A stretch of DNA of 33,651 nucleotides, from positions 1-33,651 of the forward strand of contig RKSC01000032.1 of the NCBI GenBank assembly GCA_007571085.1. Direction: 5' to 3'. This DNA comes from Synechococcus sp. PNGco_S_binSS4 (GTDB taxonomy: Bacteria > Cyanobacteriota > Cyanobacteriia > PCC-6307 > Cyanobiaceae). The notes beneath the pieces were generated by a model that was given only the letters and a program-made list of their open reading frames with translations, was not told the origin of the DNA and ran no database searches. Shown here piece after piece: positions 24,910-32,602 of this stretch (positions are counted from its first letter, which is position 1; every line of letters starts with the position of its first letter). The position numbers were made by a program, and so were the translations under genes.

Positions 24910-26019
24910 GTGCCTCCAGCACCTGGCCTGGCCTTGTCCATCACTGTGTTAGTCGGCTCCACAGAGCCCTACAGCGGCAAGTCCGCCCTTGTGCTGGGGT
25001 TGGCCCAGTGGCTCCAGTCTCAGGGAATTCGCTTTTGCTACAGCAAACCACTGGCCACCAGCCTGGAGCGCCAGCAGCAGCATTCAGAACCCCTGTTTGA
25101 CGATGACGCCCATTTGATTGGGGAGATGCTCCAGCTGGCCCCAGCAGACCTGATCCCTTCCCTTGCCCCATCTGCTTCTGCAGGCAACCTTGACTTGGCC
25201 CACCTGGGGGAGGCCATGGAACGGGACTATTTCCCAGCTCTACAGGAGAAGTTGGAGAGCTCCACAGCCCAGGTGACCATTATGGAGGGTCCCAGCTCTT
25301 TGGCGGAGGGCTGCTGCCTGGGGCTCCATTTACCTGCTCTGGCTGCCCGCCTGGATGCCCCAGTGTTGCTGATCCATTCTTGGCAGGGCAGCACCAGTGT
25401 GGAGACCCTGGTTGATGGGTGCCATCGCCTGGAAGGACGGGCCAGTGGATTGGTGCTGAATGCTGTGGAGCCCGAGCTCATTCCCTCCTTGAAACATGAT
25501 CTAGAACCCCTCCTGCAGCGCCTTCACCTGCCCCTGCTGGGTGTACTGCCCCGCAGCCCCCTACTGCGCAGTGTGAGTGTAGGTGATCTGAGCCAGCGGC
25601 TGGCGGCGGAGGTGCTTTGCTGCCCGGAGCGGCTGGACCTGCTGGTGGAAACACTCTCCATTGGGGCCATGAGTGTCAATTCAGCCATGCAATTCTTCCG
25701 CAGGCGGCGCAATATGGCTGTGATCACTGGTGCAGACCGAACCGACATCCAACTGGCGGCCCTAGAAGCCTCCACCCAGTGTCTGATTCTCACAGGAGCA
25801 TCCTCCCCCCTTCAACAGCTGGTCAACCGTGCTGAAGAGCTGGAAGTGCCCGTATTAAAGGTGAGCAAGGACACACTCAACACCGTGGCATTGGTGGAGC
25901 GGGCCTTTGGGAATGTGAGGCTCCATGAGCCCATCAAGGCCAGCTTTGCCCTGCGCCTGATGCGGGAGAATTGCGATTTCACACCGTTGATAGCACGTCT
26001 CAATCTGCCCTCACCTTGA
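24910..26019 (+). CDS. BioD-like P-loop / DRTGG-domain protein (phosphotransacetylase-like family)
   Basis: 369 residues. The N-terminal domain is a dethiobiotin-synthetase-like P-loop NTPase (VGSTEPYSGKSALVLGLAQWL; IMEGPSSLAEG; PVLLIHSWQG), and the C-terminal part from about residue 205 is a DRTGG domain (LGVLPRSPLLRSVSVGDL, MSVNSAMQFFRRRRNMAVITGADRTDIQLAALE). The DRTGG signature here reads ADRTD. This two-domain arrangement occurs fused to Pta in some bacteria and alone in cyanobacteria; a regulatory or nucleotide-sensing role is inferred, and no acetyltransferase domain is present. GTG at 24910 follows the previous stop by one base; TTG 24934 is an alternative. Confidence 0.82.
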   Translation: MPPAPGLALSITVLVGSTEPYSGKSALVLGLAQWLQSQGIRFCYSKPLATSLERQQQHSEPLFDDDAHLIGEMLQLAPADLIPSLAPSASAGNLDLAHLGEAMERDYFPALQEKLESSTAQVTIMEGPSSLAEGCCLGLHLPALAARLDAPVLLIHSWQGSTSVETLVDGCHRLEGRASGLVLNAVEPELIPSLKHDLEPLLQRLHLPLLGVLPRSPLLRSVSVGDLSQRLAAEVLCCPERLDLLVETLSIGAMSVNSAMQFFRRRRNMAVITGADRTDIQLAALEASTQCLILTGASSPLQQLVNRAEELEVPVLKVSKDTLNTVALVERAFGNVRLHEPIKASFALRLMRENCDFTPLIARLNLPSP

Positions 26020-26082
26020 ACAGTTGCAAAGGCAGCCATGGGGAAGGGTGACTGCTAGCTTGCAAGGAGCTTTGCACGGTCC

Positions 26083-26595
26083 TTGCCCAGGTCCCTTGAT
26101 ATACCCCCGTCGCCTCGGGTGGATGCCCTAGCCCATGAGTTGGCATTGCTCAACAGCCAGGCAAAACGGTGCATTGCCATGCTGGGATCCCGGCATGTGG
26201 CAATGACAACAGCCTATCTGGTGGAGCTACTTGCCAGTGCCTTGGCCCGGGAAGGCCACAGCTTGCTCACCTCCGGCTCCTTGGGAACCAATGCCGCAGT
26301 GGTCCGTGGTGCCCTGGCGGTCAATCCCAGGTCTCTGACGGTGGTACTTCCCCAAAGCCTTTCCCGCCAAAGCAAGGAATCACGCCAGCAGCTGGAGCCG
26401 GTGCTCCATCTCATTGAGAAGCCTGAACATGATCAGCTTTCCCTGCAAGAGGCCAGTCGCCTTTGCAACCAAGAAATTATCCAGCGCTGTGATCAGTTGA
26501 TCTGCATGGTGTTCCACGACAGTCACACCCTGCTGGAAACAGCCCAGATGGCAGAAGACCAATGCCGCCTGGTGAGTGTTCTGTATTTTGATTGA
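26083..26595 (+). CDS. SLOG/DprA-like Rossmann protein
   Basis: 170-residue protein of a cyanobacterial family often labelled DNA recombination-mediator protein A. The pattern KRCIAMLGSRHVAMTTAYLVE, LLTSGSLGTNAAVVRGAL, LTVVLPQSLSRQSKESRQQL and CDQLICMVFHDSHTLLETA corresponds to the DprA/LOG nucleotide-binding fold, but the DNA-binding parts of true DprA are absent and the protein is half its size. Binding of a nucleotide ligand is likely; a role in transformation is unproven. The start is TTG at 26083; GTG at 26119 is possible. Confidence 0.75.
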   Translation: MPRSLDIPPSPRVDALAHELALLNSQAKRCIAMLGSRHVAMTTAYLVELLASALAREGHSLLTSGSLGTNAAVVRGALAVNPRSLTVVLPQSLSRQSKESRQQLEPVLHLIEKPEHDQLSLQEASRLCNQEIIQRCDQLICMVFHDSHTLLETAQMAEDQCRLVSVLYFD

Positions 26596-26625
26596 GCTCT
26601 TAAGCAAGGGAACACCAGCAGCACC

Positions 26626-26724
26626 ATGGGCATCTGGCTGACAAGTTGGGGGCTGATTGATTTGGGGGCTGTGCTGCTGGTGCTGCTGGTGGTGGTGGCA
26701 TTTCTTGCCCGTTGGCGTTCCTAA
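26626..26724 (+). CDS. possible 32-residue single-span membrane protein
   Basis: ATG at 26626 to TAA at 26722-26724 encodes MGIWLTSWGLIDLGAVLLVL followed by more Val/Leu and a basic ARWRS end. One hydrophobic helix of about 20 residues with a positively charged C-terminus is typical of tiny photosystem, b6f or NDH subunits, but I cannot match it to a known one. There is no good ribosome-binding site. It fills the gap between the SLOG gene and the hemL 3' end. Confidence 0.4.
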   Translation: MGIWLTSWGLIDLGAVLLVLLVVVAFLARWRS

Positions 26725-26727
26725 GGA

Positions 26728-28032
26728 TCAAGCAATTTCCCCAAAGGACTGGCGGAAAGCTTCCAGGGTTGTGTCAATGTCCTTGTCGCTGTGGGCTAGG
26801 GAGGTGAAACCTGCTTCAAAGCCACTGGGTGCTAAGTAAACACCCCGCTCCAACATGGCCCGATGGAGACGGCCAAACAGCTTATGGTCTGCTGCTTGGG
26901 CATCAGCGAAGTTGTGCACAGGCTGGTCGCGGAAGAAAAAGCCAAACATGCCGCTGATGCTTCCACCAGTGATGGGAAGGCCCGCCTCCTGGCCCGCCTC
27001 CAAAATACCTTTGATCAGCTGCTGGGTGATGGTCTCCAGGTGCTCATAGGTGCCGGGGCGCTTGAGCCGTTCCAGGGTGGCAATTCCAGCTGTCATGGCC
27101 AGGGGGTTGCCACTGAGTGTTCCGGCCTGGTACATGGGGCCTTCTGGAGCCACCATGGCCATCACATCAGCCCTTCCACCGTAGGCACCCACGGGCAAAC
27201 CCCCACCAATCACCTTGCCCATGGTGGTGAGATCAGGTGTGACACCAAAACGTTCCTGGGCACCGCCGTAGCTGATGCGAAAACCCGTCATCACCTCATC
27301 AAACACCAGGAGGGCGTCCTGGTCCCGTGTGAGCTCCCGCAGCCCTTCCAAGAAGCCAGGATCTGGTGGGATAAACCCGGCATTCCCCACCACGGGCTCC
27401 AGGATTACACCAGCAATTTTGCCCTGATGGTCAGAAAACAGGGTTTTGACCGCTTCCAAATCATTGTAAGGAGCCGTCAGGGTGGAGGCAGTAGCCCCAC
27501 GGGGGACACCGGGTGAATCGGGCAATCCGAGGGTGGCAACGCCGGAGCCTGCCTTCACCAGGAACATATCCGCGTGGCCGTGGTAGCAGCCCTCAAATTT
27601 GATCAGTTTCTCCCGATTTGTGAAGGCACGCATCAACCGCAACACCGCCATACATGCCTCGGTGCCGGAGTTGACAAAGCGCACCTTCTCCACAGAAGGG
27701 ACAGCTTCAATCACCATCTCTGCCAAGGTGTTCTCCAGGAGGCAGGGGGCGCCAAAGGAGGTGCCCCGATCCAGGGCATCGTGGAGGGCGGTAATCACAT
27801 CACCATGGGCATGGCCGCAGATGGCTGGTCCCCAGCTGCCCACATAGTCAATGTAGCGGTTGCCATCCACGTCCCAAACTGAAGAGCCTTGGACATGGTC
27901 AAACACAATGGGTTTGCCAGGGACTGAACGAAAAGCCCGAACCGGTGAACTGACGCCCCCCGGCATCAAGGCTTGGGCTGCGTCAAAGATCTCTTCGGAG
28001 CGAGTTGTATTCAACGAAGAAGCTGGAGCCAC
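26728..28032 (-). CDS. hemL: glutamate-1-semialdehyde 2,1-aminomutase
   Basis: PLP enzyme that makes 5-aminolevulinate from glutamate-1-semialdehyde, the C5-pathway step feeding chlorophyll, haem and bilins. The 434-residue protein has the fold-type I aminotransferase features: [12 protein letters not shown] at the N-terminus, [28 protein letters not shown] with the PLP-contact Asp, and the Schiff-base Lys273 in [18 protein letters not shown]. The start is GTG at 28032. It is a functional partner of gltX, which lies about 6 kb away in the same window. xthA is 47 bp upstream on the same strand. Confidence 0.97.
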   Translation of the reverse strand: MAPASSLNTTRSEEIFDAAQALMPGGVSSPVRAFRSVPGKPIVFDHVQGSSVWDVDGNRYIDYVGSWGPAICGHAHGDVITALHDALDRGTSFGAPCLLENTLAEMVIEAVPSVEKVRFVNSGTEACMAVLRLMRAFTNREKLIKFEGCYHGHADMFLVKAGSGVATLGLPDSPGVPRGATASTLTAPYNDLEAVKTLFSDHQGKIAGVILEPVVGNAGFIPPDPGFLEGLRELTRDQDALLVFDEVMTGFRISYGGAQERFGVTPDLTTMGKVIGGGLPVGAYGGRADVMAMVAPEGPMYQAGTLSGNPLAMTAGIATLERLKRPGTYEHLETITQQLIKGILEAGQEAGLPITGGSISGMFGFFFRDQPVHNFADAQAADHKLFGRLHRAMLERGVYLAPSGFEAGFTSLAHSDKDIDTTLEAFRQSFGEIA

Positions 28033-28079
28033 GTCATCGAGTTCAGTGGGTCAAGCCTAAGGGTAAAACCAAACCTCCA

Positions 28080-28889
28080 CTAATTCATCGGGCCAGGGAT
28101 GGCCAATTCCACAACAACGGGGGCATGGTCACTGGGCCGGGACAGGCCCCGCTGCTGGCGGTCAATCCAGCAGCCCTTAGCAACACCACAGAGCTGCCGG
28201 CTCAGGTAAATGTGATCTAGGCGCCAGCCCTGATCCCGGGGCCAGGCACCACTGCGGTAATCCCACCAACTCCAATGGCCACTTTCCGGGTGGAAGCAAC
28301 GGAAGGCATCTACAAGGTCCTGTCCCAGCACCACCTGCAGTGCTTCACGTTCCTGGGCACTGGCCATGATGCGCCCCTCAAGCCCCTGGGGATCATGCAC
28401 ATCCCTATGGTCCGGAGCAATGTTGAAATCCCCCACCATGCAAAGGGGCTCACCCGTCTCCAATTGGGCAGCCACATAGCGACCCAGGCAGTTCAGCCAG
28501 TCCAGCTTGTATCCATAGCTTTTACTGCCCACGGATGTGCCGTTGGGAACATAAAGGTTAAGGATGGTCAGGGAGCCTAGGCGTCCGCTGATGACCCGCT
28601 TCTGCTGGCTTAGGGCCATGGCCTCCTGGTCATCCTCCAGGAGGCTGTCAAATCCGTAGCCCACATGGGTGAGGGGCTGACGGCTGACCAAGGCCACCCC
28701 GTTGTAAGACTTTTGACCACTGATGGTTGCCCCATAGCCAACAGCTTCCAGTGGTTCATGGGGGAAATGTTCATCTGGCACCTTGGTTTCCTGAAGACAG
28801 AGCACATCGGGCTGGTGTGTTTCCAGCCAGCTGGCCACCTGGTCTAGGCGGGCCCGAATGGAATTCACGTTCCAGGTTGCAATGCGCAT
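28080..28889 (-). CDS. xthA: exodeoxyribonuclease III / AP endonuclease
   Basis: Cuts DNA 5' of abasic sites and acts as a 3' exonuclease in base-excision repair. The 269-residue protein has MRIATWNVNSIRARL, the metal-binding Glu34 in LCLQETK, LYVPNGTSVGS, GDFNIAP with Asp and Asn, the DYRSGAWPRDQGWRLDHI region and the final SDHAPVVVEL with the catalytic His. Start and length are normal for the family. It complements mutM earlier in the window. It is divergent from the small secreted protein. Confidence 0.96.
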   Translation of the reverse strand: MRIATWNVNSIRARLDQVASWLETHQPDVLCLQETKVPDEHFPHEPLEAVGYGATISGQKSYNGVALVSRQPLTHVGYGFDSLLEDDQEAMALSQQKRVISGRLGSLTILNLYVPNGTSVGSKSYGYKLDWLNCLGRYVAAQLETGEPLCMVGDFNIAPDHRDVHDPQGLEGRIMASAQEREALQVVLGQDLVDAFRCFHPESGHWSWWDYRSGAWPRDQGWRLDHIYLSRQLCGVAKGCWIDRQQRGLSRPSDHAPVVVELAIPGPMN

Positions 28890-28939
28890 GGAAGCCGGCA
28901 GGACAACATAGAATTAAGCAATGAACCAGGCTGGTGACC

Positions 28940-29410
28940 ATGGTGCCCTTATCTCTGCAACGCATAGTTCTCCTTGCCCTGCCCCTGCCATTGCTGATTC
29001 AGCTTCCAGCCCGTGGTGAGGTGCCTCTTCCAGCCACAGGCATTGTGAACGAAGACGACCGGGAGGAGCGCTTCTACAACTTTGATGCTGGCCGCCAAGC
29101 GGGGGGAGGCTTTATTGATCCCTCTAGTTTCATTCGCAAACTGCAGAGTCGCCGCAATCTGCGCTACGCCACCGATCCAACCAGGAGCCTTGATGCTGCT
29201 CTGGAGGCCTTTGACGAGAATCTCCATGGGTCGTCCCCTCCAGAGGGAGAGGGGGAAACCGCAGCAGGGCAGATCATCAATCCCTTCCCAGGTTTGGGCA
29301 GTAACCGCATCCAGCTCCCCGCCAACCTATTCATGGAGCTGTCTCCCAACCAGCCAACCAGCCAGCCAACCAGCCAGCCAACAGGTACAAAAACCATAGA
29401 GATAGAATGA
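28940..29410 (+). CDS. small secreted/periplasmic hypothetical protein
   Basis: 156 residues from the ATG at 28940 (a GTG two codons earlier is also open). A signal peptide is clear: MVPLSLQRIVLLALPLPLLI with cleavage likely near PARG/EV at about residue 27. The mature part is hydrophilic (EDDREERFYNFDAGRQAGGG, LQSRRNLRYATDPTRSLDAA) with no domain I recognise. The C-terminus carries a QPTS tetrapeptide repeat encoded by a 12-bp tandem repeat and then ends in KTIEIE. Location in front of glcD may be incidental. Confidence 0.65.
   Translation: MVPLSLQRIVLLALPLPLLIQLPARGEVPLPATGIVNEDDREERFYNFDAGRQAGGGFIDPSSFIRKLQSRRNLRYATDPTRSLDAALEAFDENLHGSSPPEGEGETAAGQIINPFPGLGSNRIQLPANLFMELSPNQPTSQPTSQPTGTKTIEIE
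29351..29383 (+). repeat. 12-bp tandem repeat encoding QPTS units
   Basis: Two exact copies of CAGCCAACCAGC and a third truncated one near the 3' end of the secreted-protein gene. The unit is a multiple of three, so copy-number change keeps the frame. Confidence 0.85.
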
Positions 29411-29437
29411 GGAAGAGGCACACCACACCCAGGGCAC

Positions 29438-29463
29438 CCCATTGTGGTGGCCCATTGTGGTGG
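29438..29463 (+). repeat. 13-bp tandem duplication upstream of glcD
   Basis: Two perfect adjacent copies of CCCATTGTGGTGG, 31 bp before the glcD GTG. Either copy can pair (TGTGGTG) with CACCACA at 29421-29427, giving two alternative hairpins in the leader. The effect on expression is unknown. Confidence 0.75.
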
Positions 29464-29493
29464 GACGGCTTCTAGCCACACCTCCTGTTTGCC

Positions 29494-30951
29494 GTGGTTA
29501 CTGATGCTCCCATTCCTTGGAAAGCCATCCACGCCCGCTTTGCCGCAGTGCTAGGGGCCAAGCGCCTGCTGCGGCGCCGGGAGGATTTGCTGGCCTACGA
29601 CTGTGATGGGCTAACCCTACACCGTTGCGCTCCAAAACTGGCGGTGCTTCCCCGCTCCACTGCTGAGGTGGTGACCACCGTGAAGCTTTGCGCCCAGCTG
29701 GGACTTCCTTTTGTGGCCCGTGGCAGTGGCACTGGACTCTCTGGTGGGGCCATTCCCAGTGAGGAGGCAGTGCTGATCATCACCAGTCGGATGCGCCGCA
29801 TTCTGGACATTGACCTGGATAACCAGACCATCCTAGTGGAGCCCGGTGTCATCAACAACTGGGTCACCCGGGCTGTGGCGGGGGAGGGTTTCTACTACGC
29901 CCCTGATCCCTCCTCCCAGACCGTATGCAGCGTCGGCGGCAACATTGCCGAGAACTCTGGCGGTGTCCACTGCCTAAAATATGGAGTCACCAGCAACCAT
30001 GTGCTGGAATTGGAGGTGGTGTTGCCCGATGGCACCTTGACCCGCTTTGGTGGCCATGTGGCTGAGATGCCCGGCCTGGACCTGAGGGGTCTATTTATTG
30101 GCAGTGAGGGCACCTTGGGCATTGCCACCGCCATCCGCCTGCGCCTCTTACGCCAGCCAGAAACCGTGCGGGTGCTGCTGGCTGATTTTGCCGCCATGGA
30201 AGATGCGGGGGACGGGGTGTGCCGTATCACTGCAGCTGGCATTTTGCCCGCAGGGATGGAAATAATGGACAACTTCACCCTCAATGCCACTGAGGATCTG
30301 CTGCAGACCGGTGTTTATAACAGGAGTGCGGTGGCAGCCCTGCTGGTGGAGCTGGATGGCCATGCCGCTGAAGTGGAAGCTGCCTGCCAGCAGGCCAAGG
30401 ATCTGCTCATGGCCGCCGGAGCCCAGAACCTACAGTGGGCCAAATCCCCGGAGGAGTGTGAGCGCCTCTGGAAAGGCCGCAAAGCAGCCTTTGCCGCCAT
30501 GGGACGCCTCAGTCCTAGTTATTACGTGCAGGATGGGGTGGTACCCCGCAGCACCCTCCCCCAAGTGCTAAAGGCCATTGCAGACATCAGCCACCGTTAT
30601 GACCTACCCATTGCCAATGTGTTCCATGCCGGGGATGGGAATCTGCACCCCTTAATTCTTTACGATCACCACGAGCCAGCCATCATCCAGCGGGTGGAAC
30701 AAGCCGGTGCAGACATCTTGCGCCTCTGTGTAGAGATGGGAGGCAGCATTACCGGGGAGCATGGCATCGGTGCGGACAAACGCAATGCCATGGCCTTGAT
30801 GTTCAGCGCCATGGATCTGGACACCATGACCCGGGTGCGCCAAGCCATTGACCCTCAACAGCGGGCCAATCCCAACAAACTCTTCCCCACCCCAACGGGC
30901 TGTGCAGAGGCTTCCCGGCGCTCTTTGCGGGTGCCGGTGGACGTGTATTGA
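29494..30951 (+). CDS. glcD: glycolate dehydrogenase FAD subunit GlcD
   Basis: Oxidises photorespiratory glycolate to glyoxylate. The 485-residue flavoprotein has an FAD_binding_4 domain (VLPRSTAEVVTTVKLCAQLG, PFVARGSGTGLSGGAIPS, VCSVGGNIAENSGGVHCLKYG, FIGSEGTLGIATAIRLRLL) and a C-terminal FAD-oxidase domain ending in NVFHAGDGNLHPLILYD and GSITGEHGIGADKR, the substrate-binding Glu-His-Gly motif. The start is GTG at 29494. glcF follows 17 bp later, so the two form an operon. No glcE is present in the window. Confidence 0.94.
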   Translation: MVTDAPIPWKAIHARFAAVLGAKRLLRRREDLLAYDCDGLTLHRCAPKLAVLPRSTAEVVTTVKLCAQLGLPFVARGSGTGLSGGAIPSEEAVLIITSRMRRILDIDLDNQTILVEPGVINNWVTRAVAGEGFYYAPDPSSQTVCSVGGNIAENSGGVHCLKYGVTSNHVLELEVVLPDGTLTRFGGHVAEMPGLDLRGLFIGSEGTLGIATAIRLRLLRQPETVRVLLADFAAMEDAGDGVCRITAAGILPAGMEIMDNFTLNATEDLLQTGVYNRSAVAALLVELDGHAAEVEAACQQAKDLLMAAGAQNLQWAKSPEECERLWKGRKAAFAAMGRLSPSYYVQDGVVPRSTLPQVLKAIADISHRYDLPIANVFHAGDGNLHPLILYDHHEPAIIQRVEQAGADILRLCVEMGGSITGEHGIGADKRNAMALMFSAMDLDTMTRVRQAIDPQQRANPNKLFPTPTGCAEASRRSLRVPVDVY

Positions 30952-30968
30952 GCAACCGATTCATCTGA

Positions 30969-32330
30969 ATGGCCACCAGCAACCAACCCCCAAAATCCAC
31001 CGAGGAGGACCTGACAGATCCCTGTGTCCATTGCGGCTTCTGCCTCAGCACCTGTGCCAGCTATCGGATTCTGGGAACGGAAACCGACTCCCCCCGTGGC
31101 CGCATTCATTTTCTCAAGGCAGTGGAGGCGGGGGAGCTGAACCTGTCATCGGTGGCAGAGCATTTTGAGTCCTGCCTGGGTTGTTATGCCTGTGTCACCG
31201 CCTGCCCCTCCGGTGTGCGCTATGACCAGCTCATTGCCCAGGTGCGACCTCAGCTAAAGGACCTGCCGGTGCGCGGCCCATGGCAGCGGTTGTTTCGTGG
31301 GGCACTATTTTCCCTGCTGCCCTATCCGGGCCGTCTGCGCCGTCTCCTGGCCCCCCTGCGCTTTTACAGCGGCTCCTGGGTGCAAGCCATGGCCCGCCGT
31401 AGCCGTCTGACCCAGCTGTTTGGGCCAGAAATTGCTGCCATGGAGCGCCTGTTGCCCCCCTTATCAGCCGGCAGCTTCCAGGATGCCTTGCCCCTACTCA
31501 GACCTGCCCAGGGGCAACGGCGGGCCCGGGTGGGTTTGGTGTTGGGCTGTGTGCAACGCCTATTTGACCACCAGGTGAATGGAGCCGTGGTGCGGTTATT
31601 AACAGCCAATGGGGTGGAGGTGGTGATACCCCCCCAACAGGGCTGTTGCGGAGCGGTGACAGATCATCAAGGAGAAACAGCCCACACTGAAAAACTGGCC
31701 CAAGACCTGATGGCCTCCTTTACCGCCGTTGTGGGTCACCAGAAGCCTGCAGGTGCTCAACCCTTGGATGCCATTCTGGTGGCCGCTTCAGGCTGTGGTC
31801 ATACCCTCAAGCAGTACGACCGCATTCTTTCTGCCCACCCCACCTTGGCTGAGGAGGGCCGCACTTTTGCCAGGGGAGTGCGAGATGTGCAGGAATTTTT
31901 GGCGGAGCTGGGGTTAAGTGCTCCCCTCCATCCCCTATCACCAGAGCCCCTGCGCGCTGTAATCCATGACCCCTGTCATATGCTCCACGGCCAGGGCATT
32001 GCCGCTGCCCCACGGCGCCTCCTGGCTGCCATCCCTGGCCTCACCCTGGTTTCCCCCATGGATGCCGGGGTGTGTTGTGGCAGTGCCGGCATCTACAACA
32101 TTGTCCAACCTGAGATTGCATCCCAATTGGGGGAAGAGAAATGTGCTGATTTGGTAGCCACCGGTGCCCAGCTATGTGTTTCAGCCAACATTGGTTGCAC
32201 CCTGCAGTTGAAACAGACCATGGGCACCATGGACAGCCCCCTCCCTATTCTCCACCCAGCCCAGCTGCTGGACTACAGCACCCGGGGCCTGCAGCTCCCC
32301 GCTGAGTTGTTTCTCAAGGGCAGTGGTTGA
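30969..32330 (+). CDS. glcF: glycolate dehydrogenase iron-sulfur subunit GlcF
   Basis: Electron-transfer partner of GlcD. The 453-residue protein has two [4Fe-4S] motifs, Cys19/22/25/29 (CVHCGFCLSTC) and Cys69/72/75/79 (CLGCYACVTACP), and two CCG domains in the C-terminal half: GCVQRLFDHQVN, QGCCGAVTDHQGE, ASGCGHTLKQY, then HDPCHMLHGQGI and CCGSAGIYNIVQPEIA. The length is slightly above the E. coli protein. It is the last core gene before the accessory right end. Confidence 0.94.
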   Translation: MATSNQPPKSTEEDLTDPCVHCGFCLSTCASYRILGTETDSPRGRIHFLKAVEAGELNLSSVAEHFESCLGCYACVTACPSGVRYDQLIAQVRPQLKDLPVRGPWQRLFRGALFSLLPYPGRLRRLLAPLRFYSGSWVQAMARRSRLTQLFGPEIAAMERLLPPLSAGSFQDALPLLRPAQGQRRARVGLVLGCVQRLFDHQVNGAVVRLLTANGVEVVIPPQQGCCGAVTDHQGETAHTEKLAQDLMASFTAVVGHQKPAGAQPLDAILVAASGCGHTLKQYDRILSAHPTLAEEGRTFARGVRDVQEFLAELGLSAPLHPLSPEPLRAVIHDPCHMLHGQGIAAAPRRLLAAIPGLTLVSPMDAGVCCGSAGIYNIVQPEIASQLGEEKCADLVATGAQLCVSANIGCTLQLKQTMGTMDSPLPILHPAQLLDYSTRGLQLPAELFLKGSG

Positions 32331-32436
32331 TCTATTCATGCCACTGCTGTGGTGGTTAAACCCTGGGCTGCTTCCACTAATCCAATGGTGGGGCCAGGTG
32401 CGGAGTAAGCTAACCAGAGAGGCCCCAGGATTTTAA

Positions 32437-32508
32437 CAATCTCAAGAAAATCTACAATCTCAAGAAAATCTGAAGATCCTAGGAAATCCTCAATCCCAGG
32501 AGAAGCAT
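32437..32508 (+). repeat. 18-bp tandem repeat array before the LRR gene
   Basis: Four units of 18 bp: two (32437-32454, 32455-32472) differ only in the last base, and two degenerate units follow (32473-32490, 32491-32508). In the LRR reading frame they translate as QSQENL, QSQENL, KILGNP, QSQEKH. The last unit supplies an AGGAG and ends in the ATG at 32507. The array is AT-rich and lies in the 208-bp glcF-LRR gap; the rest of that gap shows nothing I can assign. Confidence 0.8.
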
Positions 32509-32602
32509 GCTAAGCTTGCTTCAGCTTTGGACATTGCCATGTCTTGGGCTTGCCAGTCTCTCCTGTCAAAGCAAGTGTTGCACCTTGGGTCGGGCATCTT
32601 GA
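32507..32602 (+). other. out-of-frame 31-codon ORF at the start of the LRR gene
   Basis: ATG at 32507 has AGGAG at 32498-32502, the best ribosome-binding site here, yet its frame stops at 32600-32602 after MLSLLQLWTLPCLGLASLSC and 11 more residues. It overlaps the first 21 codons of the LRR gene in another frame. It may be a leader peptide coupling translation, a remnant of frame change, or chance. Confidence 0.35.

Noticed and set aside
32339-32420. Possible terminator after glcF
   Set aside because: Only four-base stems (CCAC/GTGG) with no T run can be drawn.
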